From Strigamia acuminata (taxonomy: Eukaryota > Arthropoda > Chilopoda > Geophilomorpha > Linotaeniidae): DNA of 64,000 bases. Positions 46,285 to 57,700 of this stretch are shown in pieces. Numbering within the stretch: position 1 is the first letter of the stretch; every line of letters starts with the position of its first letter. The DNA lies in the NCBI GenBank assembly GCA_949358305.1, contig OX442321.1, positions 5,171,605 through 5,235,604 on the forward strand, in the 5' to 3' direction. The notes below the pieces were generated by a model that was not told the origin of the DNA, did no database searches, and saw nothing but the letters and a program-made list of their open reading frames with translations. The position numbers were made by a program, and so were the translations under genes.

Positions 46285-46842
46285 GAGTCCTAGTGTCGGG
46301 CATCGTAGGTACTACCGTCGGCGTCTGCTAATCCTGTAAGTTGAAGGAGTCATAACAGCCGTTTGAGTAGAAAAAAAACAAGATATAGAGCACCATTATT
46401 TTATTTGTAATGAGCATACAGTGCAATTTTACATTTTAGTCGTTTGATTTTCACAATTTTTTTCAATTTTTTTGTTTTAAAAATCTTCATTCATAAAATA
46501 CTTTCTTTCATCGATACAAAAAATAAGTGCAGATTGTCTGTCTGTAAATCGAGCGTAAAACAATTTTAAAATCAATTAAAAACACGGAAAATCAAAATCG
46601 GCCAAATTACACAACTTTTGTTCGACAATTTCAACTTTTCAATAATTTTTCAACAAATTTTCATTTTCTCCAAAACCGGAACATTTTCGAATGACAAAAT
46701 TTCACAATAATCAACTGAAACGTAAACATCACTTAAGTTTTAAACCGTTCCTTTCCAGTTACACAAAAGCTTACAATTAAAAAAATAAAATAATCTCACT
46801 CCCAATTCAAGACAAAATATATGTATATATATATATTCTCTT
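46285..46842. repeat. Duplicated 3' flank of ZFAND4, copy 1
   Basis: About 550 bp matching 54090-54655, the DNA immediately downstream of the ZFAND4 stop codon, with scattered substitutions and two short indels. Both end in a TA microsatellite (atatatatatat), where similarity stops. Confidence 0.9.
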
Positions 46843-47203
46843 TTAAACCTGATGTTTAGAAAGTCTCATGAAACGGTTCTGTCCGTCTGTCCGTCCGCAT
46901 CCATATCTCAAAATCTATAGTAGATGGAGACAAACGAACAACTGCAATAAATTCAGCGTACCTGTATTAGTATCCTAGGGTCTTTTCATTTGGCAGGGGC
47001 AATTTATAATGGCCGAAATTAAACCAAAAAGAAGGCAAATTGCTCATTTTGTTTAAAGATGCCTTTTTTTTTGCTAATAAAAGGTCATTTCTATCTAAAT
47101 ATTCAATCTTTATTCCATGGGTTGAAACCTAGTTTTTTCTAAACCGCGAAACCACGAATGAGAACTCGTATTAACATAATCCATGATGAGCGATAAACTC
47201 AAA

Positions 47204-47430
47204 ACATGTTTGAATCTGAACTGTGAGCGAAATAAACCTATCCGAATTTATCGCACAGTCGCAAAACATGTTTGAATCTGAACTGTGAGCAAATAAACGT
47301 GCCGGTATCCGAATTTATCACACACGAGCAAAATCCTATTGAAACCGAATTGTAGATCCAAAAACCGTATCCAAACTTATCGCCCACGAGCATTAACCTG
47401 TTGAAACCGAACTGTGAATCCAAAAAAATA
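47204..47430. repeat. Four-copy degenerate 62-65 bp tandem repeat
   Basis: Units begin acatgtttgaatctgaactg (47205, 47266) and, more diverged, cctattgaaaccgaattg and cctgttgaaaccgaactg. Each contains a tccgaatttatc-like word. No coding potential. Confidence 0.75.
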
Positions 47431-48135
47431 TATACCAAACAATTCCGTACTGCATTCCTTTTATGGGCGATAAATCGGGCCCTTTCCAAAGCAAAATCAC
47501 CACTATGAACAAATTGTAACTCCTAATTAATATTTGAAAACATAGATGGCGCCACGAGCTTCTAATCACAAACTGCCTCTGGTCGCTGGCGTCATCTGCA
47601 GTTCGCGCCCGGTATCTTGATGCTAAATTCATACGGCGCATCCCATCCTGTGCAGACGATTTCCTAATTCCAGTTGTAGCTTAACAGTAATAAGCCGAAT
47701 ATTAGGCTTTACAATGAGAAAATGAAGTAAATAAACAACAAAAACTCATCATTAAAATTAAGTTACAGCGGAGTATTGTTGTTGTATTTTCTCTGTGTGC
47801 AACAGAACAAGCTCGCCATATTAAATGCACGCACAGAAGGTGATGATCAATTTTGAATGAATTATCGCTGCACCATCTAACACGAGCGAGGTAACGATAT
47901 TTAATCGTTTTAAATATTAAAACGAAACAAACTCAAATGTTTTTATAAATAATACGCTTTATTCACACCAATAATTTCGACGCTCTTCAACCAGGGGCGG
48001 ATCTAGCTTTTCGAGGCCCCTGGGCGTTGTTTTTTTGTTTTTTTCATTTGGCTTCGTTATAATTTGAGTATAAACTATCATTTCGAATGATTTTTAACTT
48101 ATTTTATTAATTCTCGTAGAAATGAAAAAATTTTC

Positions 48136-48310
48136 GACGATTTTACTCCTCAAGAAAATTCGTATATTCTGAGGGTTGCACACCAAATTAGAGATTGGCT
48201 ACCAGCTGATAAATTGGTGGTATGGACGATTATACAGGCAGAAGTACTGACTCGATTTACTGTTGATCAAATTATTAATCAAGTAAGCAGAGTTTGGAGG
48301 CAAATATATC
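48136..48310 (+). pseudogene. Array ORF, DDFTPQENSY family
   Basis: Encodes FDDFTPQENSYILRVAHQIR, then DWLPADKLVVWTIIQAEVL, then TRFTVDQIINQVSRVWRQI. A clean frame of about 60 codons paralogous to the 33.64 kb chimera. The upstream start is not found; the sequence before it (48000) resembles a transposon end, with ccaggggc and gcccctggg in inverted orientation. Confidence 0.4.
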
Positions 48311-48429
48311 TTTCGATGGATTTTATTAGTACCATTCTTTTGTTAAGTTTTATTTTTAAGAATACAGTTTGTTTCTCACGCACTTGTAACCAAGTACGTG
48401 TCAATAAAATACCTTGTCCTTTTTAAGCA

Positions 48430-48795
48430 GGACTGATGTTGGGCCTCACTCACAACAGGGTTGAGGAGCCTGGGTCAACTCATTACACAACGTCATTACA
48501 CATTTCAGCAGATTAGAGATAAAGTAGCAGAGAGACAAAGATAGGGATAGAACAGCACTGTCTTTTGTGTGTATATATACAACAAGTTTGTTATTGGACT
48601 TTTATAAAAGGTAGAAACATTAATTAAAAACCAAAACTGAATATAAATAAGTTGAAGCCTGCTTATCAATAAGCCGAATTCAGATTTGGATCAAGATAGG
48701 ATAGACTATAGAGGTTAGAAGATAGTTTCTGATAAGCAAAGAGAGACAAAGATAGGGATAGAACAGCATTCATTACACCTTTTGCTGCATTTAGA
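48430..48795 (+). repeat. Array module copies (gactgatgttgggcc and agcattcattacacc blocks)
   Basis: Fourth copy of the 34087 block followed by a truncated agcattcattacacc block, directly collinear with 33940-34440. Confidence 0.75.
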
Positions 48796-49756
48796 CGAAA
48801 AGTGGAAGAGTGTGGAAGAAACAGAAGTGGACACTGAGGCGGACACCAGTGATGGAGCTGTTTGCGCAGGTCTCTGAAAGACATATCGATACAGTGTACA
48901 GCTAGTAAAGAGTAGGAAATATCCATTATTATTGTTAAAATATCGAATCGATAGTTACAAATTGATAAATATCAAGGTTATACAGCCACAGAATGCCATA
49001 TGATTACCAAAACATGAAACTTTTGTTCTTAATTTTTTGTCTAAGGTGACGAAAAAATGTATGGATACATGGAAATAGTTTCTGATAATAAGTCACCTTA
49101 GTTTTCATTTCATTTTTGTATCTATTTTTCAAACACAGGTAATTTCTTACTCCCGTTCAAGCTTTTTTCTTATTTTATTAATTTTTAATAATTTTTAGAA
49201 TTGTTATTTCGACGCCAAATCACGGCACAGTGTTGTCACCAATGCTAATTAAATTAAGCCAATAAAAAGGCACTCATGGATGAGCGCCATGTTGGTCTGC
49301 ATTGCCACGCAAATATTTAATATTTATTTTTTAGCAGGAGCTGCATTTGGTTTGCTGTTCTCAAGCTGTGCCAAAAGTAAGCGTAAAGAATCTTTGTATC
49401 ATCTTTGTTCATATTTAATTAATTATATTTATATATAGGTTGGTTTGCTCAGGTCCACCCATACCAGTCACAATATTAATGCATTAATGCCTAGATAGGT
49501 TCAATGTAACACAATGGTCACAAAACCTAGAACGTAATGATGCCAGTTCCCTTTAATGTCTTAAATCTTTTTTTTTTTTTCTTTTTTAGAGAAGTAGGAT
49601 GATTTGCAGCAACTACTCATTGTTTGTGCTGCAGAAAGGTTACAGCCCAACACATTTTCAGTCATTGCAACAAGAAAACAAACAATTGAAAAACAATTTG
49701 AAAAAAGAGAGGCAAAGTCATAATTAATTAATGAGTTAGGAAGACAGTTCTTTTTT

Positions 49757-50035
49757 TGCAGAAAAAATACGACGTGGAGAAAGAGATCCCCGGCATGTTT
49801 GAGCAGGAGAAAAGAGAAGGAGATAGGCCAAACGCCAGCGTCCCGCAAAAGACCCATCAGGCCAGTGGATAATTACAACATTCTCAGTATTTACGATGTG
49901 GTGGTGGCCATCCTGGCTTTCCCAGCCGATAATAGAACTTTCGTGGTATAAACTTACCATCGATTTCGGTCTAGTTCTACAAACAGCAGTCACAACAGTT
50001 GTGATCTACAAAATTTACAAGTATTAAATGAAAAT
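49757..50035 (+). CDS. Array ORFs with two overlapping conserved frames
   Basis: After an acceptor-like tttttttgcag, one frame reads TWRKRSPACLSRRKEKEIGQ, TPASRKRPIRPVDNYNILSI and ends LAFPADNRTFVV. A second frame over the same DNA continues LSWYKLTIDFGLVLQT to KIYKY and a stop near 50027. Related copies are at 32378-32540 (both frames still open) and 52584-52780 (first frame). Roles unknown. Confidence 0.3.
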
Positions 50036-50079
50036 ATTAAGAAAATAAAGATTTTAATTCTCTTCATTTATTTATTAGG

Positions 50080-50437
50080 TTTTATTTTGGAAATCCGCCA
50101 CACGTATTTAACGATGGCGATAATTCAACTATCCTCACCGCAGCATATCGAATGCGCACATTTAACAGAGCGGTTCAATTAGCTCGCTGGGAACGATTAG
50201 TTACTACTAATCAAGTGAGTTAGTCTAAAAAGATTTCATTTTTTTTATTTATTAAAAATTTATTTTTCAGTTTAAAGATTGTTCGATTGCTGATCTCATA
50301 AAGCAATTTGAACGGATTCAATTCTACAATCTGCCAACGTTTCAAGTAGACAGAATAATTCTCGACCATTACCGACACAAGAGGATTAGATTCGGGAATC
50401 AATCACTTTTCGTAAGATTGTGGAAAAGATTCTGATT
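50080..50437 (+). CDS. Array gene, GNPxHVF family, intron-containing copy
   Basis: Exon 1 encodes FGNPPHVFNDGDNSTILTAA, YRMRTFNRAVQLARWERLVT and ends TNQ at a good donor (gtgagt). After a 57 bp intron ending tttttcag, exon 2 encodes FKDCSIADLIKQFERIQFYN, LPTFQVDRIILDHYRHKRIR and ends VRLWKRF with a stop at 50437. An acceptor precedes exon 1 (ttatttattag), so an upstream exon probably supplies the start. Arg-rich, basic, about 100 residues visible. Unassigned. Confidence 0.45.
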
Positions 50438-50439
50438 TT

Positions 50440-50732
50440 GAGTGAATCTTTCTACCCTGGCGCGTAGAATTCTTTCGTTTTGCAGTCCCTAGACCCACAA
50501 ACATAATTAAGTTAATTTGAAGGAAAAATCCCAACCGCGAATTCTAAATTCTACATTTTTGTGCAGTGTTTACTGGAGGAAGATTATTGTTGTTAAAGGC
50601 GTTAATACCGAGTTTAGGTTTGGTTAATTCAAGTGTTTTTATCAATATGATGAGCGTAATAGACGCCGACTGCTTCGCTGTTGTGGGGCTGTCTTCAGGT
50701 TTTATAGTTTATTTTTCGTTTTTATAATAAAT
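50440..50732 (+). repeat. 300-bp duplicated block, copy 2
   Basis: See the copy at 42419-42717. Here it directly follows the stop of the GNPxHVF gene and precedes the membrane protein at 51057. Confidence 0.9.
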
Positions 50733-51056
50733 TGTTAAGGTCCGTTTGAAGGCTAATTGTTGTTGGGCCATTGCTTTTTCTCTTACTTGGCCCTTTCTGT
50801 GAATTAGGTCTTTTTCTCTTACATACTTGGCGCATTCAAATTGCAAGATTGGATTAAAATGAAATGCAGATTTGATGACTGAACCGTAATAAAATAGTCG
50901 GAGCGCCGTTTTTGCTTAACTTCTAACAAATAGGCCGCTACTGTGACTCGCGCATCACATTGTTGATAAAAAAATTTCAAAATTCAAAAGTGTTCAAAAA
51001 CACAAGAAAATTAAAAGTTCTAAAAATAATTGAAAATATTCAAAAATTCTAAATTC

Positions 51057-51215
51057 ATGAATAGAACGACGACTTCGGAGAGAACCGAAACGACAATAGA
51101 CCCGCCTATATGCGTATCTGCGATCTGGGCAATCGCAGCGATTTTTATTATCCTGGGTTTGGGTTATCTTTATAGAAAACATAGAAAACATAGAATGACG
51201 TGCTCGGGCTACTAA
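51057..51215 (+). CDS. Array single-span membrane protein, intronless copy
   Basis: ORF MNRTTTSERTETTIDPPICV, then a membrane span (SAIWAIAAIFIILGLGYLY) and a basic RKHRKHRMTCSGY end, 52 aa from ATG 51057 (an upstream in-frame ATG at 51030 would add nine residues). The Thr/Ser-rich start and TID motif are shared with the 38277 and 43776 copies; the span and YLY are shared with 42755. The relation of its C-terminal HRKHRMTCSGY to DNA at 42910-42950 is clear. Confidence 0.45.
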   Translation: MNRTTTSERTETTIDPPICVSAIWAIAAIFIILGLGYLYRKHRKHRMTCSGY

Positions 51216-51762
51216 AGAAAATTTTTTTTTTTAAATGGAGACAAATGTTTTAATATTTACTTTTGTAGTTATCGACTCTATAGGGCGTACAATGAGTGTA
51301 AGAAACTCATGGCCCCTAAGTAGGATTAAGCCAATAAAAAGGCACTCTTGGATGAGCGCCATGTTGGTCTGCATTGCCACGCAGCCCAACCTCGGATTGC
51401 CCTAGAAGGTTTGCTGTGTTGAAATTGATCAACATCAGCTGATCTTGTTTACCGCTTCCATAATAGTACTATTATACCTTTACAAATATCGTACAAGTCA
51501 GAAGTTGCCAAATAAGGATAGAAGAAACAACAGTTCTTTGAAATTTTTTTTGAAACTGGTCGATAACTAAAAAACAGGAATATAATTAATGGACGTGAAG
51601 AGAGACAACAGTTCTTGGAAATGGTTGTTTTCAGCCTTGTTTTTATTCTATATTTTGGGGTCTAATCAACTTCATCTTTAGCATGCTATTTCTACGGTTA
51701 CTCGAGGATTACGATGACGTTGCAAAAAGCGTGTGTTGGCCCTGCCTTTACTAATATTTTGA

Positions 51763-52193
51763 GTGGCCGAAGACGATCACATTTGGAACTACGGAGATGC
51801 TAAACCGAGATCATGTGCCGATTGGGATCGCTACAGCGACCGTTACGTAACAAGACAGATTTTTGTAAAAAATTATAAAAATTATAATCACATGCAAATA
51901 TTTAGTATGGTGGGCATCCTAGCGGCCGCTCCATTCAGGCTCATTTTAATCGAATGAGACAAAACCGGTGGGCTATAGCATTATTTTGGGTTTTAGCAGA
52001 CGAGACCACAGAAGAGGACTCAGATGCGTTCCACAAATGGACTCCTTCGCAAGACCGCATAATTTTAGATGAAGATTTCCAATTTCGAAATCAGAAGGGA
52101 AATAAATTACGCTATGGCGTAGCCAACAAAGGAAGTTGGGTTTTAGCAGCAGCTGCATTTGGTTTACTGTTTTTCAAGCTGTGCCAAAAGTAA
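51763..52193 (+). CDS. Pair of adjacent array ORFs
   Basis: ORF 1 (51763-51957) starts with a non-ATG codon or an upstream exon and reads AEDDHIWNYGDAKPRSCADW. ORF 2 (51954-52193) contains LADETTEEDSDAFHKWTPSQ, DRIILDEDFQFRNQKGNKLR and a hydrophobic C-terminus (GSWVLAAAAFGLLFFKLCQK). The last part has a broken paralog at 49330-49400. They might be one protein interrupted by a frameshift. Unassigned. Confidence 0.35.
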
Positions 52194-53523
52194 GCGTAAA
52201 GAATCTTTGTATCATCTTTGTTTATATTTAATTAATTATATTTATCTAGGTTGGTTTGCTCAGGTCCACCCACACCAGTCACAATATTAATGCATTAATG
52301 CGCCCAAATTCACTTGTAGATAGGTTCAATGTAACACAATGGTCACAAAACCTGGAACGTAATGATGCCAGTTCCCTTTAATGTCTAAAATCGGTTTTTC
52401 TTTTTCTTTTTTAGAGAAGTAGGATGATTTGCAGCAACTACTCATTGTTTGTGCTGCAGAAAGGCTACAACCCAACACATTTTCAGGCATTGCAATAAGA
52501 AATTGGTGAAAAGTGAATTCAAAAAAGAGAAGCAAAGTCACAAGTAATTAATGAGTTAGGAAGACAGTTCTTTTTTTGCAGAAAAAAATAAGACGTGGAG
52601 AAGGAGATCTCCGGCATGTTTGAGCAGGAGAAAGAAGGAGATAGGCCTAACGCCAGCGTCCCACAAAGGACCCATCAGGCCAGTGGATAATTACAACATT
52701 GAGCAAATGGTACAAAAAATTTGTACTGTAGATTGGCAAATCCCAACAAGGGCTGTGTGCTCAGGAGCTATAACAACAAGTGCGAAAGGATGTAGAAGAA
52801 TTGTTGAAATAATTTTCAATTCTTTTCAATTCAGTCTTTTCTGCTGTTTGCCACTTATATTCGATAATAAATTCTCTCTTGTGTATCTCTGTATCACCGT
52901 TAAGGATTTACTTTAAATTCCTTTTAACATTTTTAAAAGTCAATGTTCAAATCATAAATACACAGAAGAGCTGATACTAAGAGATAATATAATATATAGG
53001 AATAAGAGATCTGGTTAGCGGTGGGGAGGAAAATACTCAATGTCACATTTGCAAATGCATGCACTCTTATAGTTAATTTCAATTTAGATTCAGATTAGAC
53101 CTAAAATGGAATCCATTCCATTCCATTGCTTGGTAGATCAGAAAAAATTGAACTAACTGGGGTTGTTAGAATACATTTTTAGAGAGAATAGAATAATAGA
53201 CAAACACCAGGAATAAAAGAAAGAAAAACGTTAAATTCTACTATCATAAGCCAATATTGGACAAAAACCAAACCATGAATCAAAATGCAATTGAAATCCA
53301 CTTCCTTGGTTAGGCATCAATAGAATTCTTATACGACCAAAAACGAATGGAAAAAAGAAAATAGCTCCAAAAGCTGCATCAAATAATGTTCTTGCCAAAT
53401 AAATACTCAACCGCCACATAACTGAAGAAATACAGAAGAAAATACATTTCGAACTAGGCCTATCGTAAGCCTAAAATGACGCCAAACAATAGCAAAAGAA
53501 CATACCGATATGAAAGAAAATAA

Positions 53524-53826
53524 ATGGATCATTTTTCAAAGAAATACAAACTTGCTGAGAAATTGGCGGAAATGTTAATCCCGGTTTATGAAACTAATCA
53601 ACCTTTTGGAAATCAAACCCGAATTAAACACGAAAACAGCATCGAAGCCGAGATCGAAGCGCTTTGGATGAAAACGACCTGTGAAATGGAACGAAAACAA
53701 GCACGTGACTGTTGCTATGGCGACAGTAAAGCATCACTATTGGTTGGAGCTCCTCAGATATATTTAATAACAGTTGCTCCCAACAGAGTGACACTGCAAC
53801 TCACAGTCAGTGGCAGAGAATTTTGA
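53524..53826 (+). CDS. Array ORF, intact 100-aa MDHFSKKYK protein
   Basis: The only unbroken member of a four-copy family: MDHFSKKYKLAEKLAEMLIP, ... IEAEIEALWMKTTCEMERKQ, ARDCCYGDSKASLLVGAPQI and YLITVAPNRVTLQLTVSGRE. Good start context (aaataaATGG is only fair). N-terminal amphipathic helix, central Cys pair (DCCYG), and a beta-rich C-terminus by eye. The broken copies at 35.5, 40.7 and 45.8 kb share a frameshift site, so this copy is either the ancestor or under selection. Family unknown. Confidence 0.5.
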   Translation: MDHFSKKYKLAEKLAEMLIPVYETNQPFGNQTRIKHENSIEAEIEALWMKTTCEMERKQARDCCYGDSKASLLVGAPQIYLITVAPNRVTLQLTVSGREF

Positions 53827-53934
53827 ATTTGACAAATAAATATTTCAAACTGATGAATTTTTTATGAATTGTTAGAGTTTTAGCTAAATTTCGGCTAATA
53901 AATGGATTTTTACACTCAAAATCCTAATCCCTAA

Positions 53935-54090
53935 GGCTTGCACGAACCAAAATGCAACAAAAATGGTTTGTGTATACCAAGATGCACCAATAAATAGCTT
54001 GTACTTACCAAAATGCATCAAAAATGGTTTGTGTATACCAAAATGCATCAATAAATGGTTTGTACTTACCAAAATGTATCAATAAATGGC
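53935..54090. repeat. About 33-bp tandem repeat
   Basis: Units of the type ccaaaatgcatcaataaatgg plus tttgtactta, about five copies alternating tttgtgtat and tttgtactta. A shorter version is present at 46195-46285. Confidence 0.85.
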
Positions 54091-54655
54091 CTGGGTCATA
54101 GTGTCGGGCATCGTAGGCGCTACCGTCGGTGTCTGCTAATCCTGTAAGTTGAAGGAGTCATAACGGCCGTTTGAGTAGAAAAAATAAATTAATTACAAAA
54201 AATCGTTTTTAATTGAATAAACCAAGATATAGAGCACCATTATTTTATTTGTAGTGAGCATACAGTGCAATTTTACATTCTAGTCGTTTGATATTCACAA
54301 TTTTTTTCAATTTTTTTTTGTTTTAAAAATCTTCATTCATAAAATACTTTCTTTCATCGATACAAAAAATAAGTGCAGATTGTCTGTCTGTAAATCGAGC
54401 GTAAAACAATTTTAAAATCAATTAAAAACACGGAAAATCAAAATCGGCCAAATTACACAACTTTTGTTCGACAATTTCAACTTTTCAACAAATTTTCATT
54501 TTTTCCAAAACCGGAACATTTTCCAATGACAAAATTCCACAATAATCAACTGAAACGTAAACATCACTTAAGTTTTAAAACGTTCCTTTCCAATTACACA
54601 AAAGCTTACAATTAAAAAAATAAAATAATCTCACTCCCAATTCAAGACAAAATAT
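54090..54655. repeat. ZFAND4 3' flank, duplicated at 46.3 kb
   Basis: Second copy of the 550 bp segment. It lies 110-675 bp downstream of the ZFAND4 stop and likely includes its 3' UTR end, so this is the ancestral location. Confidence 0.85.
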
Positions 54656-54764
54656 ATATATATATATACAAACTAAAATCTAAATAATTCGCATTACTCA
54701 CGAATTCTTTTTTTTTTTTTTTTTTTACTTTTTTAAATTAATTTTTTAATTTTTTTAATTTTTT

Positions 54765-57700
54765 TTAAATTTTTGGTAATTTTGGAGCAGCAACCAAAGG
54801 GTTAGCTTGTTCCAAAAGTCGTCTTCCCTCGGTTTTGTAATCGAAAGTACAATCATGTGTTTCAGCGTACCGATGCGTCGCACAGAAATTTCTTCCGCAC
54901 CTGCAAATATAATTTTAATTTAATTTAATTTAATTTGATTTAATTTTTTTGGGAGGGGGGGCATTTTGTACCTGCAAGTGTAAGTCGTGGCCAATCCGAT
55001 CTTCTTTCTACAAACTAGACATCTCGCAGGAATCGGATCCAACTTTTTGGGCACATTTACTGGTGGAAGTTTGTGAGCAGAGGAACTAAGTTTACTAGTA
55101 CGACTTGGTGATAATCGTAATAATAATTGAGTTGCCTACAAGGAATTAGAAAACATCGTTAGAAAGAATTCGGATTTTTTGCTAAAAATATGTAAATTTA
55201 GGGCGGAATCGACCCTGTGACAAGAGAGATATATTTTTAATATAAAAGTGACGCTTGGATACACAAATCAAATTTTTAGAACGGTGTCTAATTTTTAAGC
55301 TCAAATATTCAATTTTTAGACCAAAAACTGAATCTGTAGTCAAAAAGTTCTAGGACCAAACATTTAAGTTTTGGGACCAAAAATTTAAGTTTTGGGACCA
55401 AAAATTTAAGTTTTGGGACCAAAAATTTAAGTTTTGGGACCAAAAATTTAAGTTTTGGGATCAAAAATGTAAGTTTTAGACCAAAAATTTCCGTTTTAGA
55501 CCAAAAATTTCCGTTTTAAACCAAAAATTTCAGTTTTGGGACCAAAAATTTCAGTTTTGGGACCAAAAATTTCAGTTTTGGAACCAAAAATTTCAGTTTT
55601 GGGACCAAAAATTTAAGTTTTAGACCAAAAATTTAAGTTTTAGACCAAAAATTTAAGTTTTAGACCAAAAATTTAAGTTTTAGACCAAAAGTTTAAGTTT
55701 TAGACCAAAAGTTTAAGTTTTGACACCAAAAATTTCAGTTTTAGATCAAAAATTTCAGTTTTAGATCAAAAATTTCAGTTTTAGATCAAAAATTTCAGTT
55801 TTAGATCAAAAATTTCAGTTTTAGATCAAAAATTTCAGTTTTAGATCAAAAATTTCAGTTTTAGATCAAAAATTTCAGTTTTAGATCAAAAATTTCAGTT
55901 TTAGATCAAAAATTTCAGTTTTAGATCAAAAATTTCAGTTTTAGACAAGATGATCTCATTTTTGGACAAGAAAATCTAATTTTTAAACCACAAATTTAAT
56001 TTTTGAAACCAGAAATTTAAGTTTTGGACCAAAAATGTAAGTTTTAGACCAAATATGTAAGTCTTAGACCAAAAATGTAAGTTTAGACGAGAAAATCTAA
56101 TTTCTAAACCAAAATCAAATTTTTAGACAAAAATCAAACATTTAGAGCATAATATTCAAAATTGTAGACACGAAAATCAAATCTTCAATTTCAAAAACCA
56201 AATTGAAGACAAAAACCAAATCCTCACCCCCAAAAACCAAATCCTAATCCCCAAAAACCAAATCCTCACCCCCAAAAACCCAAAACCCCCCACGACCCAC
56301 CCACCCACAAACCCCACCAACCAAAACCCACTCCCTCTACCCACTCCCCTTTACCTTTAATGATATCTCGTGAGCAACAGCTTTTTTCTCCTCCAACGAC
56401 AACTTTCGTCCGACACCTAAAACAACCCAAAAGAAAAACCCAAAAACAAATCAATGCACACTTCTCACCCGCCAAAAAAATCTCTTACAAACCCACCGTT
56501 CGTCTCATCCTTAGACGAGGCCAGCAACGACTTAACCAAATCCATTTCACGCTTACAATCACCCGCACTGGCCTCAAACTCCGAATCGTCCGACCCAAAA
56601 TCCACGACCGCCTCCTCCACCGTCTTCTTCTCCTTCTCGCACCCGACCCCGCTCGCCGCCGCCACTATAGTTCTCCCCTGCGCCGTCAGCCTCGACGCGC
56701 GACTCAACAGATCACAGCACAAGTCTTTCGACGACAACGCCGACCGGACACTCACGTCCGACAAACTCCGCTCCCACTTCTCCGGCGAAGTGTTCGGCCG
56801 CACCTCCATCAGCTTCTCCATCGGGTGCAGCTCGAGCCGGCTCTGCAGCGCCACGCTGCTGCTCAGCAGGCGTTCGCGCCGCCCGCGACTCCCGCCGCTC
56901 GGGTTGCGACCGATCGAGATGCGCGGGTCGATCTTGGCCAGCGTGTGCTGCACCTCGCTCGGGTCCAGCGACTCCAGGCGGCGTCCGGCGTACAGAACTT
57001 TCCGCTTCCCGGACACGGTTCGGTTGACGCGCGGCACGACCACCGTCTTCGGCTTCGCGCCGGTCGCCGTCGTTATGGCAGTTATGACCGGTTCGGACTG
57101 TTCCATGTCGGGCGCGTGGCTCGTGGACGCCACGTTCGGCTGCAGCTGCACCATCGAGCGGCGAAACGCTTCGAGCGTGGCGTACGACATGCCGGGCAGT
57201 TGTCGCCTCTTTGGTGGTTCGGATTCCGCCGCGTCGGCGCTCTCGGCGTCCTTCGTCGGGGGCAGCGGGGACCTCGCGCTCGGTTCGGACGGTTCGTCCA
57301 GCGAGGAGCTCGAGCCCGACAAATCTCGCGTCTGCGGCGCCGCGACCGGGGGCAGTCGCGCGTGTTTGTTCAGGGAGAAGCTGCCGCTGTGGATTTTCGG
57401 CTTGACCGCCAGCACGTGATGGTTCGTTGACGAACGAGACGTCGGACGTTGACAAGTTGCGTTTCGTAATTTTTTCGGCTAAAAAAAATTAAATTAAATT
57501 AAATTAAATTAATAAATTAATTTATTTTTGTGTCTTACTTTCTTTTTCAGGTTAAGAGCGTCCATTTTGGTTCGCAAAGCGTGCATTTTTTGCAAGGTGA
57601 CTGCGTTTTCAAGCACCCGTTCCTGAGCGGCAACATCTTCAGTGTCCTCTTCATTCAGGGCCCTCATCGAACTGGCGCTTAGCGATTCGGTGAGCGGTGA

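Noticed and set aside
56360-57430. Plus-strand ORFs of 320-356 codons
   Set aside because: Antisense shadows of the large ZFAND4 exon, which is fixed by the conserved exons and phases around it.
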